DNA of 64,000 nt from NCBI GenBank assembly GCA_964019055.1, contig OZ025218.1, positions 4,052,169 through 4,116,168 of the forward strand. The letters run 5' to 3'. Within the stretch, counting starts at the first letter, position 1. Each line of letters begins with the position of its first letter. Under the pieces are notes generated by a model. It did no database searches and was not told the origin of the DNA. It was given only the letters and a program-made list of their open reading frames with translations. Shown piece by piece: positions 33,805-44,869 of this stretch. The translations under genes were made by a program, and so were the position numbers. Source of the DNA: Anthopleura xanthogrammica (taxonomy: Eukaryota > Cnidaria > Anthozoa > Actiniaria > Actiniidae).

Positions 33805-34207
33805 TAGTTATATATTTTCACTGCATACTCATTATCACGTCGCAGTAAGTTAAGTTATGGGTGAGATCCGCGACTGTTGTGATATGAGGTAAACAGCGAG
33901 AAGAGGAACCGTTCAGGCTGAAGAGCACCGCCACCAGGGGAGGTGGGTGGGACAAAACTCGGCTTCTCGCGACGCTCCGAACGACGTTGTGCAATAAGGC
34001 ATGTATTTGGAGTTAATTTATACAGCTCCGTGCTAATTAATTATGCAGTGAGAATAGTTATATATTTTCACTGCATACTCATTATCACGTCGCAGTAAGT
34101 TAAGTTATGGGTGAGATCCGCTCCTGTCCCTCACCAAGGTAAAGAGACGAGATGGAATATGGCTTACATCCAAATATACCCATAACATCCTTTTCAATAC
34201 TTAAAAA

Positions 34208-34300
34208 CCATATCCATTACTCAGAACCCATATCCATTACTCAGAACCCATATCCATTACTCAGATCCTAAATCCATTACTAGAACCCATATCCATTACT
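34208..34300 (+). repeat. 20-bp tandem repeat, about five copies
   Basis: The unit CATATCCATTACTCAGAACC recurs with small changes inside the long TIR element. Confidence 0.85.
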
Positions 34301-34980
34301 CAAATTGATCTTTGATCCGACGTGACAAATCCTACGTTCTGACCCAAGTGTGGCGAGAATCTCAGCCAAGCATGCAAATTAATCCCATGGGCTCGTGGAC
34401 ATTGATCTTCCTTAATTGGACACGACCCCGATCCTGGGGATTAAGGGCCAAACCAAGGGGTGGGGCCCCCACGCACATTGCACTAAATATGAAAGCGGTA
34501 AGGGATCCCAGGGGGGACCCACCCCTTCGTTGACCCGAGCTCCGAACCAGGTCCGAAATTAGAGCTTTAGCTAGCTCCCCCAAGTCAACGAAGAAAGTGG
34601 GCGAGAGTGAAAGGAAATATGAGTAAAACATGTGCGAGATGCTATTCAAGTTTATGAAATTAAGACAGCATACCTAGTCATTACGCGTTAAGGCCATTCA
34701 ATGCGAGACAACGATACGGTCCCAGGCGAATAACATGGCAAGGCGTAGCCATGAAACAAAAGTGCGAACAAAGGTGGTAAATCCGACAATACCGAAAATC
34801 CAGAGAGTTGTAAAAATCAAACGCGATGCAGGCATGCATGAATCAAGAGCAAAGAACGAATAATTAATTTGGCTTCGTTCGAAATAGCCTTAACTCCCAA
34901 TAAAATACCAATTCTGCGGCTGAGTTTTTTTAACTTCAAGCTCAACCAATTTGCACCAAAATTTCAAACAGCCTACAGTT

Positions 34981-35520
34981 CCTTCACCGGTGGAATGGCT
35001 TTGAACTCATACAAATCGTCACCGGTGGCACACCATATTACATTAATAAACTCCTTCACCGGTGGGAATACTCCTGAACTAAAATACTTTGATTGAAAGA
35101 AATCATACATCTTCTACTGTCGTCACCGGTGGCACTCCATATTACATTATTAAACTCCTTCACCGGTGGAAATACTCCTGAACTAAAATATTTTTGAGAG
35201 AAGCAAATCATACATCTTCTACTGTCGTCACCGGTGGCACTCCATATTACATTATTAAACTCCTTCACCGGTGGAAATACTTTTCACTGTCCTCACCGGC
35301 GGCATCCCTACTAATCATGTAAAATATCCTTAAGCTCCTTCAACAGTGGAATGGCTTTGCTCTCACACACAGCCCTTGCTGTCTTCACCGGCGGTATCCA
35401 TGCCTCAAAAATTTTGGCCGATAGTATTCTTGCCAAAATACGATACTGAGCAGTTTTTGAACTACCTTCACCGGTGGTACTCCACGTAAAATACCCCACA
35501 GCGTAAAGCTGACTTCACCG
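34981..35520. repeat. Array of CACCGGTG palindromes
   Basis: About eleven TTCACCGGTGG-type motifs or single-base variants (CACCGGCGG) lie in 540 bp, for example near 34984, 35020, 35057, 35122, 35160, 35227, 35265, 35297, 35385, 35467 and 35515. Part is a 105-bp tandem unit carrying two palindromes each. The rest of the sequence between motifs varies more than the motif. Confidence 0.75.
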
Positions 35521-35828
35521 GTGCACCCAATTGCAAAGTATGAACAGAGTTCTCGCTAAAGCAAAGAAATCTAGAATCAAATAAAACTGTACAAACCGTA
35601 CCTGACGTGCTGCCAGCATTCGCTAGTTCTGCATCTGTTAAGGCATCTTGAGCGTTTCGAGGAGCAGTTGTTCATCTTTCTGAAGTGAGTTATCTTCGCT
35701 GGTGGCGGTGGTGGACAGCAAAACCAAAACTCGGCTTCTCGCGACGCTCCGAACGACGTTGAGCAATAAGGCATGTATGTGGAGTTAATTTATACAGCTC
35801 CGTGCTAATTAATTATGCAGTAAGAATA

Positions 35829-36604
35829 GTGGTGGTTTCAGCAAACAGGTCACGCCGTCAGCGAAAAACGTCGTTTTGAGAGCCAAAATGGCCATTTTTC
35901 AGTTTTTTGAGCTAAAAAACTTTTTTTTTCAGCAAAACAGTGTTTTGGACACCCAAAATGTGCTTTTCTCGGCCAAAATGTGCGTTTAGCAGTGAAAACG
36001 TCGTGTTTTGAGCGAAAGAAAATTCTCAGCAAATTTCCAATTTTCTCAGCAAAAAACACCTTTTTTGACCAAAACGCACCTTTTCTCAGCCAAAACCCCA
36101 TTTTTTTTCGCCAAAAAGTCGTGTTTTTTTCTCATGAGGTATTTTCATGAGCAAAAAGTGGTGGTTTCAGCAAACAGGTCACGCCGTCAGCGAAAAACGT
36201 CGTTTTGAGAGCCAAAATGGCCATTTTTCAGTTTTTTGAGCTAAAAAACTTTTTTTTTCCAGCAAAACAGTGTTTTGGACACCCAAAATGTGCTTTTCTC
36301 GGCCAAAATGTGCGTTTAGCAGTGAAAACGTCGTGTTTTGAGCAAAAGAAAATTCTCAGCAAATTTCAAATTTTCTCAGCAAAAAACAGTTTTTTTGACC
36401 AAAAAGCATCTTTTCTCAGCCAAAAGCCCATTTTTTTTCGCCAAAAAGTCGTGTTTTTATCTCATGAGGTATTTTCATGAGCAAAAAGTGGTGGTTTCAG
36501 CAAACAGGTCACGCCGTCAGCGAAAAACGTCGTTTTGAGAGCCAAAATGGCCATTTTTCAGTTTTTTGGGCTAAAAAGCTTTTTTTTTCAGCAAAACAGT
36601 GTTT
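35829..36604 (+). repeat. Satellite block (about 2.4 monomers)
   Basis: Resumes directly after the TIR pair in the monomer phase left at 33804, and ends abruptly at 36604 within the CAGTGTTTTG subunit. Confidence 0.9.
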
Positions 36605-36697
36605 TCACGATGGTCTGTTGCCAATGGATTCCCTCCCGCATCGCTGGCTCAGAATCTACCAGCGGCTATTCGCTTAAGAACAAAATCCATCCTCAAA

Positions 36698-37411
36698 ATG
36701 GCGGCAAATAACAACGAAGATTTCACTTATAAAAGCGAGCTAAATTTAAGGCCATTTGGTCCGGAAAATGAAACTGAGCGAGGAAAACGTTTTTGGAACA
36801 AAAATTCCGTGGAAATGAAGTTTTCTATAGAGAAAGATTGGATGAAAATGGTTCGATTTGCCAAGAGTAAACCCAACTATGGAATGAGAAGTTTGGATCC
36901 AGTTTTAGAAGAACTGACCGGCAATAAACTCGAACTGGTAGGACCTATTCTCGATAGCTTTTTAAAGGAAATTGGTCTTTCAATTGCTTCAAAGCTTGGA
37001 AGGTCACGAATGACAGGTCTTATGACTCCTTGTGTGCTGTTTGTCCCTTTCTCTATCTTCAAGCATTTAATGGTTTTGATATCTGGATATGGAGGAGAGG
37101 TCGAAACAAAAGACGGCCAGAAAATAACACTAACTATCACTAGACCTGATACTGCCGAGAATGTTTGGTCTCCAGCACGATTTGAGGGTGAAAATGTACT
37201 TTTTAAAAGGCACTTTGAAAAAATACGTTGTGAAAACAGGATCATGCAGATTTGCAAAGGTAAATCAGTGGTTGTTGTCACAAACTCTACTCCAATTAAG
37301 ATAGATTATTCAACTTCACAGCAAAGACTTACAACGACTTTCTATGTGCAGCGGTATGATCGCGATGGATTTGCCCATGATGCCAACCTACAAAAGCTCA
37401 TGAACTCTTAA
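36698..37411 (+). CDS. Hypothetical protein, 237 aa, intronless
   Basis: An intact frame from ATG at 36698 (context AAAATGGCG, a good start) to TAA at 37409-37411. The frame extends 33 codons further upstream but reaches into satellite-edge DNA, so the inner Met is preferred. Residues are mixed charged and hydrophobic, with no clear signal peptide. A hydrophobic stretch near residues 112-130 (GLMTPCVLFVPFSIFKHLMV) could be a buried strand or helix. No zinc-finger, RNase H or other familiar motif was seen, and the family is not recognised. It lies at the left edge of the 13.3-kb block that also carries two transposase-like genes, so it may be a transposon accessory gene. A captured host gene is the alternative. 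Confidence 0.55.
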   Translation: MAANNNEDFTYKSELNLRPFGPENETERGKRFWNKNSVEMKFSIEKDWMKMVRFAKSKPNYGMRSLDPVLEELTGNKLELVGPILDSFLKEIGLSIASKLGRSRMTGLMTPCVLFVPFSIFKHLMVLISGYGGEVETKDGQKITLTITRPDTAENVWSPARFEGENVLFKRHFEKIRCENRIMQICKGKSVVVVTNSTPIKIDYSTSQQRLTTTFYVQRYDRDGFAHDANLQKLMNS

Positions 37412-37540
37412 AAATATCATAAAAGGCCTAAAACCTGAGCAAATTGTTTCATTAAGGAACTAGAGTGGCAACATTCAAGCTTAATTGTACTACATAAATA
37501 CCAATAATTGACAATTACATAGAGTGCATTTCATAGAGTG

Positions 37541-37817
37541 CTTACACTATGTCCATGAAATAGAATCAAAATAGTTCCTACATATTAGTTTTTATTTAGT
37601 GACTATTAGTCACTATCACTCAACTGGAACAGCTTTAGTAACAATAGACCACAAGACACAAGGGAAATCAAATACTCAAAACCATAGAAAGTTAATACTT
37701 TATTCATTGTGTATTGTTACTAAAGCTGTTCCAGTTGAGTGATAGTGACTAATAGTCACTAAATAAAAACTATTAGTTAGTAACTATTTAGATTTTATTT
37801 CATGGACATAGTGTAAG
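37541..37817. mobile_element. 277-bp foldback MITE
   Basis: 37541-37650 and 37705-37817 are inverted copies; the inner ~55 bp are close to perfect (AGTTTTTATTTAGTGACTAT ... CTGGAACAGCTTTAGTAACA). The outer parts contain CTTACACTATGTCCATGAAAT. Confidence 0.8.
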
Positions 37818-38059
37818 CAAGCTATGTCTTCGAAATAAAATCTATTTAGTTTCTAAAAAAAATAGTTCTTATTTAGTGACTATTTCAGACAAGTAAAGTG
37901 TACAAGGTATTGTTTCCTTTGTATTTGCCTTTTCTTAAACTGTTCTGGTCGAGTGATACTGTATAAATAGGCACTAAATAAGTAGTAACTTTTTAGAATA
38001 TATTTCACAGACATATAAAATGCACTCTTAATTATGAAACATTTTATTTCGCATTTGAT

Positions 38060-38148
38060 TACAGTGATTTCTCTCTTAACAGACACCTCTATAAGAGGGA
38101 CACTCTCCTCTGGTCTCGAAGGTGTCCGCGTAGAGGGAGTTCACTGTA
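38060..38148. mobile_element. 89-bp MITE with 8-bp TIRs
   Basis: TACAGTGA (38060-38067) and TCACTGTA (38141-38148), with inner GACACC / GGTGTC. It appears related to the element at 1102-1261. Confidence 0.5.
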
Positions 38149-38300
38149 TTAAATAATGCAAAATGAAGAAGACAATTTTGTTAATTGCATGTTTATTGAT
38201 CACATATTACAAGTTCAAGTGCATTCAAGTTCAAATATTATAACCTTGTAAGTCAATTTATATACTGTAAGGTACAAATATTAAAGTGTGCAATACTTTG

Positions 38301-38437
38301 TAGAGTGGTTTTCATAAACCCGTGAAATTCTTACTTATTTATTTTAGTGCTATTATGCAAAGTGTTTTGTTTTCTATTGTTCCATACACACTATTAAATT
38401 GTATTAATTGCTTCACAGGTTTTTGAAAACCACTCTA
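38301..38437. mobile_element. 137-bp MITE with 26-bp TIRs
   Basis: 38301-38326 (TAGAGTGGTTTTCATAAACC...) matches the reverse complement of 38412-38437 at 24 of 26 positions. Confidence 0.75.
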
Positions 38438-38991
38438 CTATTTACAGTTAAATAATGCTCATGAAACAATAACCAACAATAGCATTAACACATTTAGCAG
38501 TATTTAGTGGTATTTTTGTAACACACGTTTACTATCATTAAAAGCGTGAAACATAAATAGTACTAAATAGTGATATTTTATGCTAATTCTATTGTTTTCT
38601 ATTGTTTAATTAGCACTATTTAGTACTAATTAGTACTACTTGTTTCACGGGTATAATGTTTGCACTCTATTTGTACTCTATTAAGTAAACTGTTTTTAAA
38701 TAGCTTTCATATTTACTTATGATTTATGGAGAAGTAATACATTTATATAATATTGTTATGTATTTTCTAGTTATGTTTACATCATTCTTACTTCTCCGTT
38801 TGTTTAAATAGTTCTGTTTTGATGCTAGATGCAAAGGGACAGCAAACAATATAGCATCTAATACTTTTTGATGATAGTAAAGCAAAAGCTTACACAAAAA
38901 TGGTGTCAAATTGCTTGAAAGTATTCAATAAAAACCCATTTGTATTATGTATCAAAATACTCTTTTTTAGTTTTTATATTAGTTTACAAAC

Positions 38992-39112
38992 ACTAAAAGT
39001 GTGCAATACTCTGTACTATTTACCACTAAATAGTGTTGATTTAACAATAGAGAACAAAATAATTTGCATACTTTAGCAGTATTTAGTGGTATTTATGTTG
39101 CACACTTTTAGT
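38992..39112. mobile_element. 121-bp MITE with 15-bp perfect TIRs
   Basis: ACTAAAAGTGTGCAA (38992-39006) is the exact reverse complement of 39098-39112. Inner ACCACTAAATA / TATTTAGTGGT also pair. Confidence 0.75.
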
Positions 39113-40850
39113 CTAATATTTTTCAAAAAGTTATAGAACCTAACTTCAAAGTGTTCCAGTGCATGCAAATGCCAATAACTGTACACAATAAAAACAATAT
39201 GAATATGTGGTATAAAGGTTTTTGACAAAGGCTTATCAATCATTGAGCCTGAAGCATTGTAAGCAAAGTTTATGATGCAGTAAAGATGGTTGTCTCTGTA
39301 ATAAAAACAATTAGAATTAATACCATGGAACAAGTGATTAAATTTCCCCGAATACCAAGGGCACAGCCCGGGGTGATCATGGTATTACAATAATAAATTC
39401 TTTAGTCAGGGAACCCACTCACAAAAGTGATTTTCAGTGAGGCCCTGTCAACTTTTGTTAGTGGTATTGATAATATATAGATTTAGGCACTGCCTAAAAG
39501 CGGAGCTCCCATAAATAGTATATTTAGTGCTAAAAACGTGACAATTGTGTGACGCGGCATAACGCTGGTTATAGCGTTACCACTTCGTTTGATTTTACCT
39601 ATGAGAATCCAGGAGGAAAAACTAAAAGAAAAACCATTATTTTAAGCCTTCAAAAGCATTAGAAAACTTTTCAATTCGAAGAAAAATAATCATAGATCGT
39701 AGAGCATATGAATACATGTATAGAACAAAGGATTTTATTCAGCAAATCTTAGTAATCAAAGTTGTAAGTTTTTTAGGTGGAAAGTGAACTACACTGAAAA
39801 TTGTCGAAAAATATTACTGATAAGCTTAAGCTTACATTCACTTGAACTTCACATGTAAAAAGAGACATATTCATTAATGCAAGATAATAATTTTCTTTGT
39901 TAGTAAGTTGGTCTTTGAAAAGTTTTTTTTCCAGATTTATTCTTAACTTTATTATCGAGCGAAATATCTTACAAAAACATAAGCTTATCCATAAAAAAAA
40001 AACAAGCTCATCATTTTTGCGATTGTGTAATAGTAATAGCTGGAAAAGCCAGATAAATAGCAAATATTTGGTGTGATATGTATTCCTTTTTCATATTTCA
40101 TTCAACATTAAAATAAATTATCTATAAAAATGTCAAAATATTCATATGATTATGAAACTGGAATCTTGTTTTGACTTCGCGTGAGGTTCGCTGGCCGTCA
40201 AATATGTTTTTTCAAAGAACCAAGTCTTTTTACTAAGTCTTAGCCTTTTTTCTTGAAATGGGATCAAAAACAAAAGATCAAAGCTTCAAATATCGCTTTT
40301 TTGGTTCACAAGTATTGAAGAAAAAGATGATAAAAATCTAGAATGCAGTAAAAACGACAAACTATCCAAGTTTTTCTGACAATGTTTGCCGAACCAACGT
40401 CCTTGGCTTGTCTGAGAGTTTCTCCAGCTAGTTTACACATTTCTTGTCGATTTTTTACGAAATATTAGTTAAAATTAATGAATTTACCTTCTATGAAGTG
40501 TTTTCTACGGAACTGAAATATCATTCTTGCAGTATAATCAGGTTTTTCTGGTCTACAGGCCACTTTTTCTCTCACTGAAGTTTCAGTCACGAAACTTCAT
40601 CTAATCGTAAGATTAAGAATCTTCCCTCGCTTTCCCTCGCTAAATCTTCTTTAGCAATGCGCTAAAGTCGAAAAATTGTTTTTGTTCACTTTAAGACAGA
40701 CATGACTTCGACTAAACGTATTTTTCGCATTGCAAAAATAAGAAAAAATACTTTTTGATCCATCTTTGACTACATTATTGCAATTTTTCTGTGCATTTGT
40801 GAGTAAGCAAAGCGCGCGGGAACCCTGTGCAAAGTGGTACACGGACGGAC

Positions 40851-41883
40851 GTATGTATGTATGTACGTATGTATGTATGTATGTACGTATGTATGTATGT
40901 ATGTATGTACGTATTTATGTATGTATGTACGTATGTATGTATGTATGTACGTATGTATGTATGTATGTACGTATGTATGTATGTATGTATGTATGTATGT
41001 ATGTATGTATGTATGTATGTATGTATGTATGTATGTATGTATGTATGTATGTATGTATGTATGTATGTATGTACGTACGTATGTATGTATGTATGTACGT
41101 ATGTATGTATGTATGTATGTACGTATTTATGTATGTATGTACGTATGTATGTATGTACGTACGTATGTATGTATGTACGTACGTATGTATGTATGTACGT
41201 ACGTATGTATGTATGTATGTATGTATGTATGTATGTATGTATGTATGTATGTATGTATGTATGTATGTATGTATGTATGTATGTATGTATGTATGTATGT
41301 ATGTATGTATGTATGTATGTATGTATGTATGTATGTATGTATGTATGTATGTATGTATGTATGTATGTATGTATGTATGTATGTATGTATGTATGTATGT
41401 ATGTATGTATGTATGTATGTATGTATGTATGTATGTATGTATGTATGTATGTATGTATGTATGTATGTATGTATGTATGTATGTATGTATGTATGTATGT
41501 ATGTATGTATGTATGTATGTATGTATGTATGTATGTATGTATGTATGTATGTATGTATGTATGTATGTATGTATGTATGTATGTATGTATGTATGTATGT
41601 ATGTATGTATGTATGTATGTATGTATGTATGTATGTATGTATGTATGTATGTATGTATGTATGTATGTATGTATGTATGTATGTATGTATGTATGTATGT
41701 ATGTATGTATGTATGTATGTATGTATGTATGTATGTATGTATGTATGTATGTATGTATGTATGTATGTATGTATGTATGTATGTATGTATGTATGTATGT
41801 ATGTATGTATGTATGTATGTATGTATGTATGTATGTATGTATGTATGTATGTATGTATGTATGTATGTATGTATGTATGTATG
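40851..41883 (+). repeat. (GTAT)n tetranucleotide array, about 1.03 kb
   Basis: From about 41210 to the end it is uninterrupted. The first ~360 bp carries GTAC and GTATTTAT variants, including a block near 40905 that recurs near 41118. Tyr-Val-Cys-Met and His-Thr-Tyr-Ile frames running through it are artefacts. Confidence 0.95.
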
Positions 41884-41950
41884 GACAAGATGATGACGTA
41901 ATCAAGCCATGCAAAATCAACTCGATGGGTTACCATTTTTTCTTAAGTAT

Positions 41951-41994
41951 GGTGCTCCGCTCGCGCGGGCCTTCGGCCCGCGCGGGAGCTCCGC
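41951..41994. repeat. GC-rich hairpin beside the tetranucleotide array
   Basis: A 10-bp stem (41962-41971 with 41975-41984) closed by TTC, flanked by GCTCCGC / GGAGCTCCGC. It stands out sharply in very AT-rich surroundings. It lies downstream of the 3' end of the minus-strand gene, so a role in RNA 3' structure is possible but unproven. Confidence 0.7.
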
Positions 41995-42245
41995 TAATAA
42001 GTATTTTTTGGGTAAAATAAAATGGCAAAAAATGAAAACTTAGTACATCAGTCATGTCAGTCACTATACTAATGTAGAGAAAACATAGAAATCATGAAAA
42101 GCACTATGTATATATATTTTTAATGTACATGTACACAGTATGCAAAATCAGGAAAAAACAACAACAATGAATTGAACATGATTAGCATATTTAAGTGAAA
42201 AGTATGAGGCACAATAATTGTGTTTTCCTCATAAAAATAACATAT

Positions 42246-44869
42246 TCACAGCCCTCCCTCTCCTGCTAAAGCACCTTCCAGCCGTCTAGCGAGGATTCCT
42301 TTGTTTCCTGTGACACTTAAACCTCTATCACGCAATGCTTCCTTTAATGCAGACACAGACATAGCATTTGGAGTGAGGACTTTACTACTTACTCTAGAAA
42401 CACCACAGAATCTTAAATGAGAAGACAATGACAACTTGTCAGCAAAGCGTTTATTGCAATGTTGGCACAATTCTGGTTTTAATGCAGCTAATACTGAACC
42501 TTTCATTTCTCTGTCAATTGCACTGTTAACAACATCAATGCTGGATAAACAGATGAGGCAAGAATCCTCCTCGATTTCTTTTTCCCTCCCACATCTACAA
42601 ACATTGGATTGACTACATTGTGGTGGACAACGGCATTGATAATGTGAAATATATGATGATGGTATAGGCTGATGTTCTGCCAAGTAAAATGATCTAACAT
42701 AGTTGCTACGCATTACCTGCCACCACTTACCAACAGGCAAGCTTACATTTGAACGGTTAGTTAAGCTCAAATCCACTTTGACACCAGCATGCTTTGATTC
42801 CTTGGCCTGTAAGGACACAATGCCATAACCAATTCTATATTTTTCAAAAAGCAAACTAGCATGATATGGAATAGCGTAACCAATTGTCCATGTAGAAACA
42901 TTGATATTGTCTGGAAAGAATAAACACATAAGGTTAAAGTACATTTGACATGCTTCCTTAAGCTCTGCCATCTGAACAGCAGTAAGCTCGTTTCTGTTAA
43001 AAAGTCCGCCTGCATTTCTTAGATACTCACCGATCTTACCAAGGGCTAATCGTTTGATTTTAAGGGCATCAGATTCATTATCACACTCTAATGAATGAAC
43101 TAAACGGAATGAATACCTAGCCAGAGCAATAGCTTGACTTCCAATTATTCTAATAGGCAACTTATTATGTCTAGTGGACTCATTATTATAATGCTACTTT
43201 ATTTCAGAACCTAGATACCCTAAACCACATCTTTGCTTATTGGACACGTGTTGGGCATCATGATTGCTAGATGATTCTTGAAGGTTTTGTCTAAATTTAA
43301 TTTCTGATTGCTTCAAAAAATCCTGTTGTCTAGCACGTTCACCAACAGATTCATGGCCTACTGGGATGGTATGAACATCAGATTTCAAAGGCTCATGGTT
43401 GCTGGTTACACTATCCGAACTTCTGCTTCCCACTGCAGCCCCTAAAACATAAAGAAATTGATTAAACTGATTTCTTCTAACTGCTTCTATATAAACAAGG
43501 TCAAGATAATGCTGCCAAGCATTAATTTCGCAATGCATTGGTTCTGGTCTTAGCTTGCTGACATATTTGCCAATTCTTGGTGGACCCAATTGGCGTAACC
43601 CGTTTTCAGCCATGAACTCTAACTTTCTGGAATGTCTACTCTTTTCTGAAGTACCTGCTGGAATTGAATTGAGAAATGTATTTAGTTGTTTAATGTTAGA
43701 CTCTCTTATTTCATCAGAATAAGGTTTCCAAGTACAATGGCTCTCAGGACCAATACTTCCTCCCATAGTGTTCATGTTCCCTTTGCCAACATTAGCATAG
43801 GGCGAAGGATAGGTAGCAGCTTGGTTGAGCTCGTTAGCCGCCCAGCTCTGCCACGACATATCGGCTCCCGGCTGAAATTCTACAGTACACTGTTTATTAC
43901 ATATATTAAGCACATTACCTTCTATCATTTCCATTTCATCTGTGTGTTGTTTCCAAAGATGATGCATTATTTGATCCTTTTCACCAACACTTGCACAGTG
44001 AAGGAGATATTGATAATCTCTACTTCGTACTTCATCTCCAAAATTCCAACATACCATGCTACCAATAGACATGGTTAGTTGGCTAGTCTCGGGTGCGCCA
44101 TCATCAGAAAACTGAAAAATAAAGTGGTTTTCATTCTCATTAAACCAGGTTAGTTTATTAGCGAGATAAGGCACACGTAAATGTAAATCAATTATCATAA
44201 ATATCAGACCTGTGACTGTTCTAGAAACACCTGGTGTATTCGGAATCTGACTGACATGACCAATATCTAAGCTTTTGACAAACTTATCCACACTTGCATC
44301 AGATAAACTGAGCTTTGGGAGCCTCAGATCTACACCTAAACACTTCATATTTCGTGGTAGCCATACTTTATCATTATTGAAAAAAGAGCTTTGTGTCTTA
44401 CATACAAGTTGATATGATCTTCTATATAAAAAGTTTTTATATTTAAGAGCTATTGATTGTTTAAGTGCTTCTTCTGACTTTTGGTAGTCACTTATAGCCT
44501 TTCCAAATATACCCTGAATAAATTTCCCTCTTTTATAACTACTCATTAGTTTACACATTAACTCATTTTCAGCATAAGTTGATAAAAAATCCCAAGCACC
44601 ATACAAAGATGCCTCAAAAGACCCATGAATAAACTCGAGAATATTTTTAGTCTCATTTCTTCTACGGTATCTAGTGCTAGATTTATAATCATTTATCATT
44701 TCAATAGTGGTGCTGGCCAAACTTCGTCTTCGTCTTGCCTTTTCGCCTGGTTCTAAAAGCTCCTGGACTGTGTTGTAGGCTTCAGCTAGTTGCTTGATCT
44801 TTTTATCTGCCTGTTAAATTTCTCTGTCTAATTCTTCCTTTTCTTCCTTTGACTTTTGCAATGCATTGT
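42246..44869 (-). pseudogene. Transposase-like protein with C2H2/Cys-rich and SAP domains, two in-frame stops
   Basis: One frame runs from a splice acceptor (TTTATAG, exon start 44869) to the stop at 42246, broken only by TAA at 44814-44816 and TAG at 43194-43196. Between the stops about 539 codons are open, and the remaining ~315 codons follow in the same frame. In order: a coiled-coil start (LQKSKEEKEELDREI, stop, QADKKIKQLAEAY), a basic ARRRRS, FSDDGAPETSQLTMSIGS, RPEPMHCEINAWQHYL, WTIGYAIPYHA with LQAKESKHAGVK, then Cys-rich CRCPPQCSQSNVCRC...CLIC, a C2H2 finger (CQHCNKRF...HLRFC), and a SAP-like end (SVSALKEALRDRGLSVTGNK). DDGAPE and EPMH motifs recall Tnp2/KDZ-type DDE transposases, but the superfamily is not settled. 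SAP domains bind DNA. Upstream exons were not found. Confidence 0.65.

Larger units (their letters stand above)
33805..35828. mobile_element. Tandem pair of TIR elements inserted in satellite
   Basis: A short copy (about 33813-34051) and a long copy (about 34060-35826) share both ends. Each begins TATTTTCACTGCATA and ends TATGCAGTRAGAATA, a 15-bp TIR with one or two mismatches. The first 60 bp and the last ~100 bp of both copies match, while the interiors differ. TAGTTATA precedes both copies, like a shared target duplication. The satellite resumes at the same monomer position on the far side. No transposase is present. Confidence 0.7.
37412..40850. other. AT-rich non-coding region with several MITEs
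   Basis: No gene supported. It contains the inverted repeats at 37541-37817, 38060-38148, 38301-38437 and 38992-39112, plus many short TAGTACTAAATAGT-like palindromic words between 38440 and 39110. 39500-40840 shows no recognisable feature before the tetranucleotide array. Confidence 0.5.

Noticed and set aside
40766..42020. Frames of 270-397 codons of Met-Tyr-Val-Cys or His-Thr-Tyr-Ile repeats
   Set aside because: Products of the (GTAT)n array, whose 12-bp coding period has no stop on either strand.
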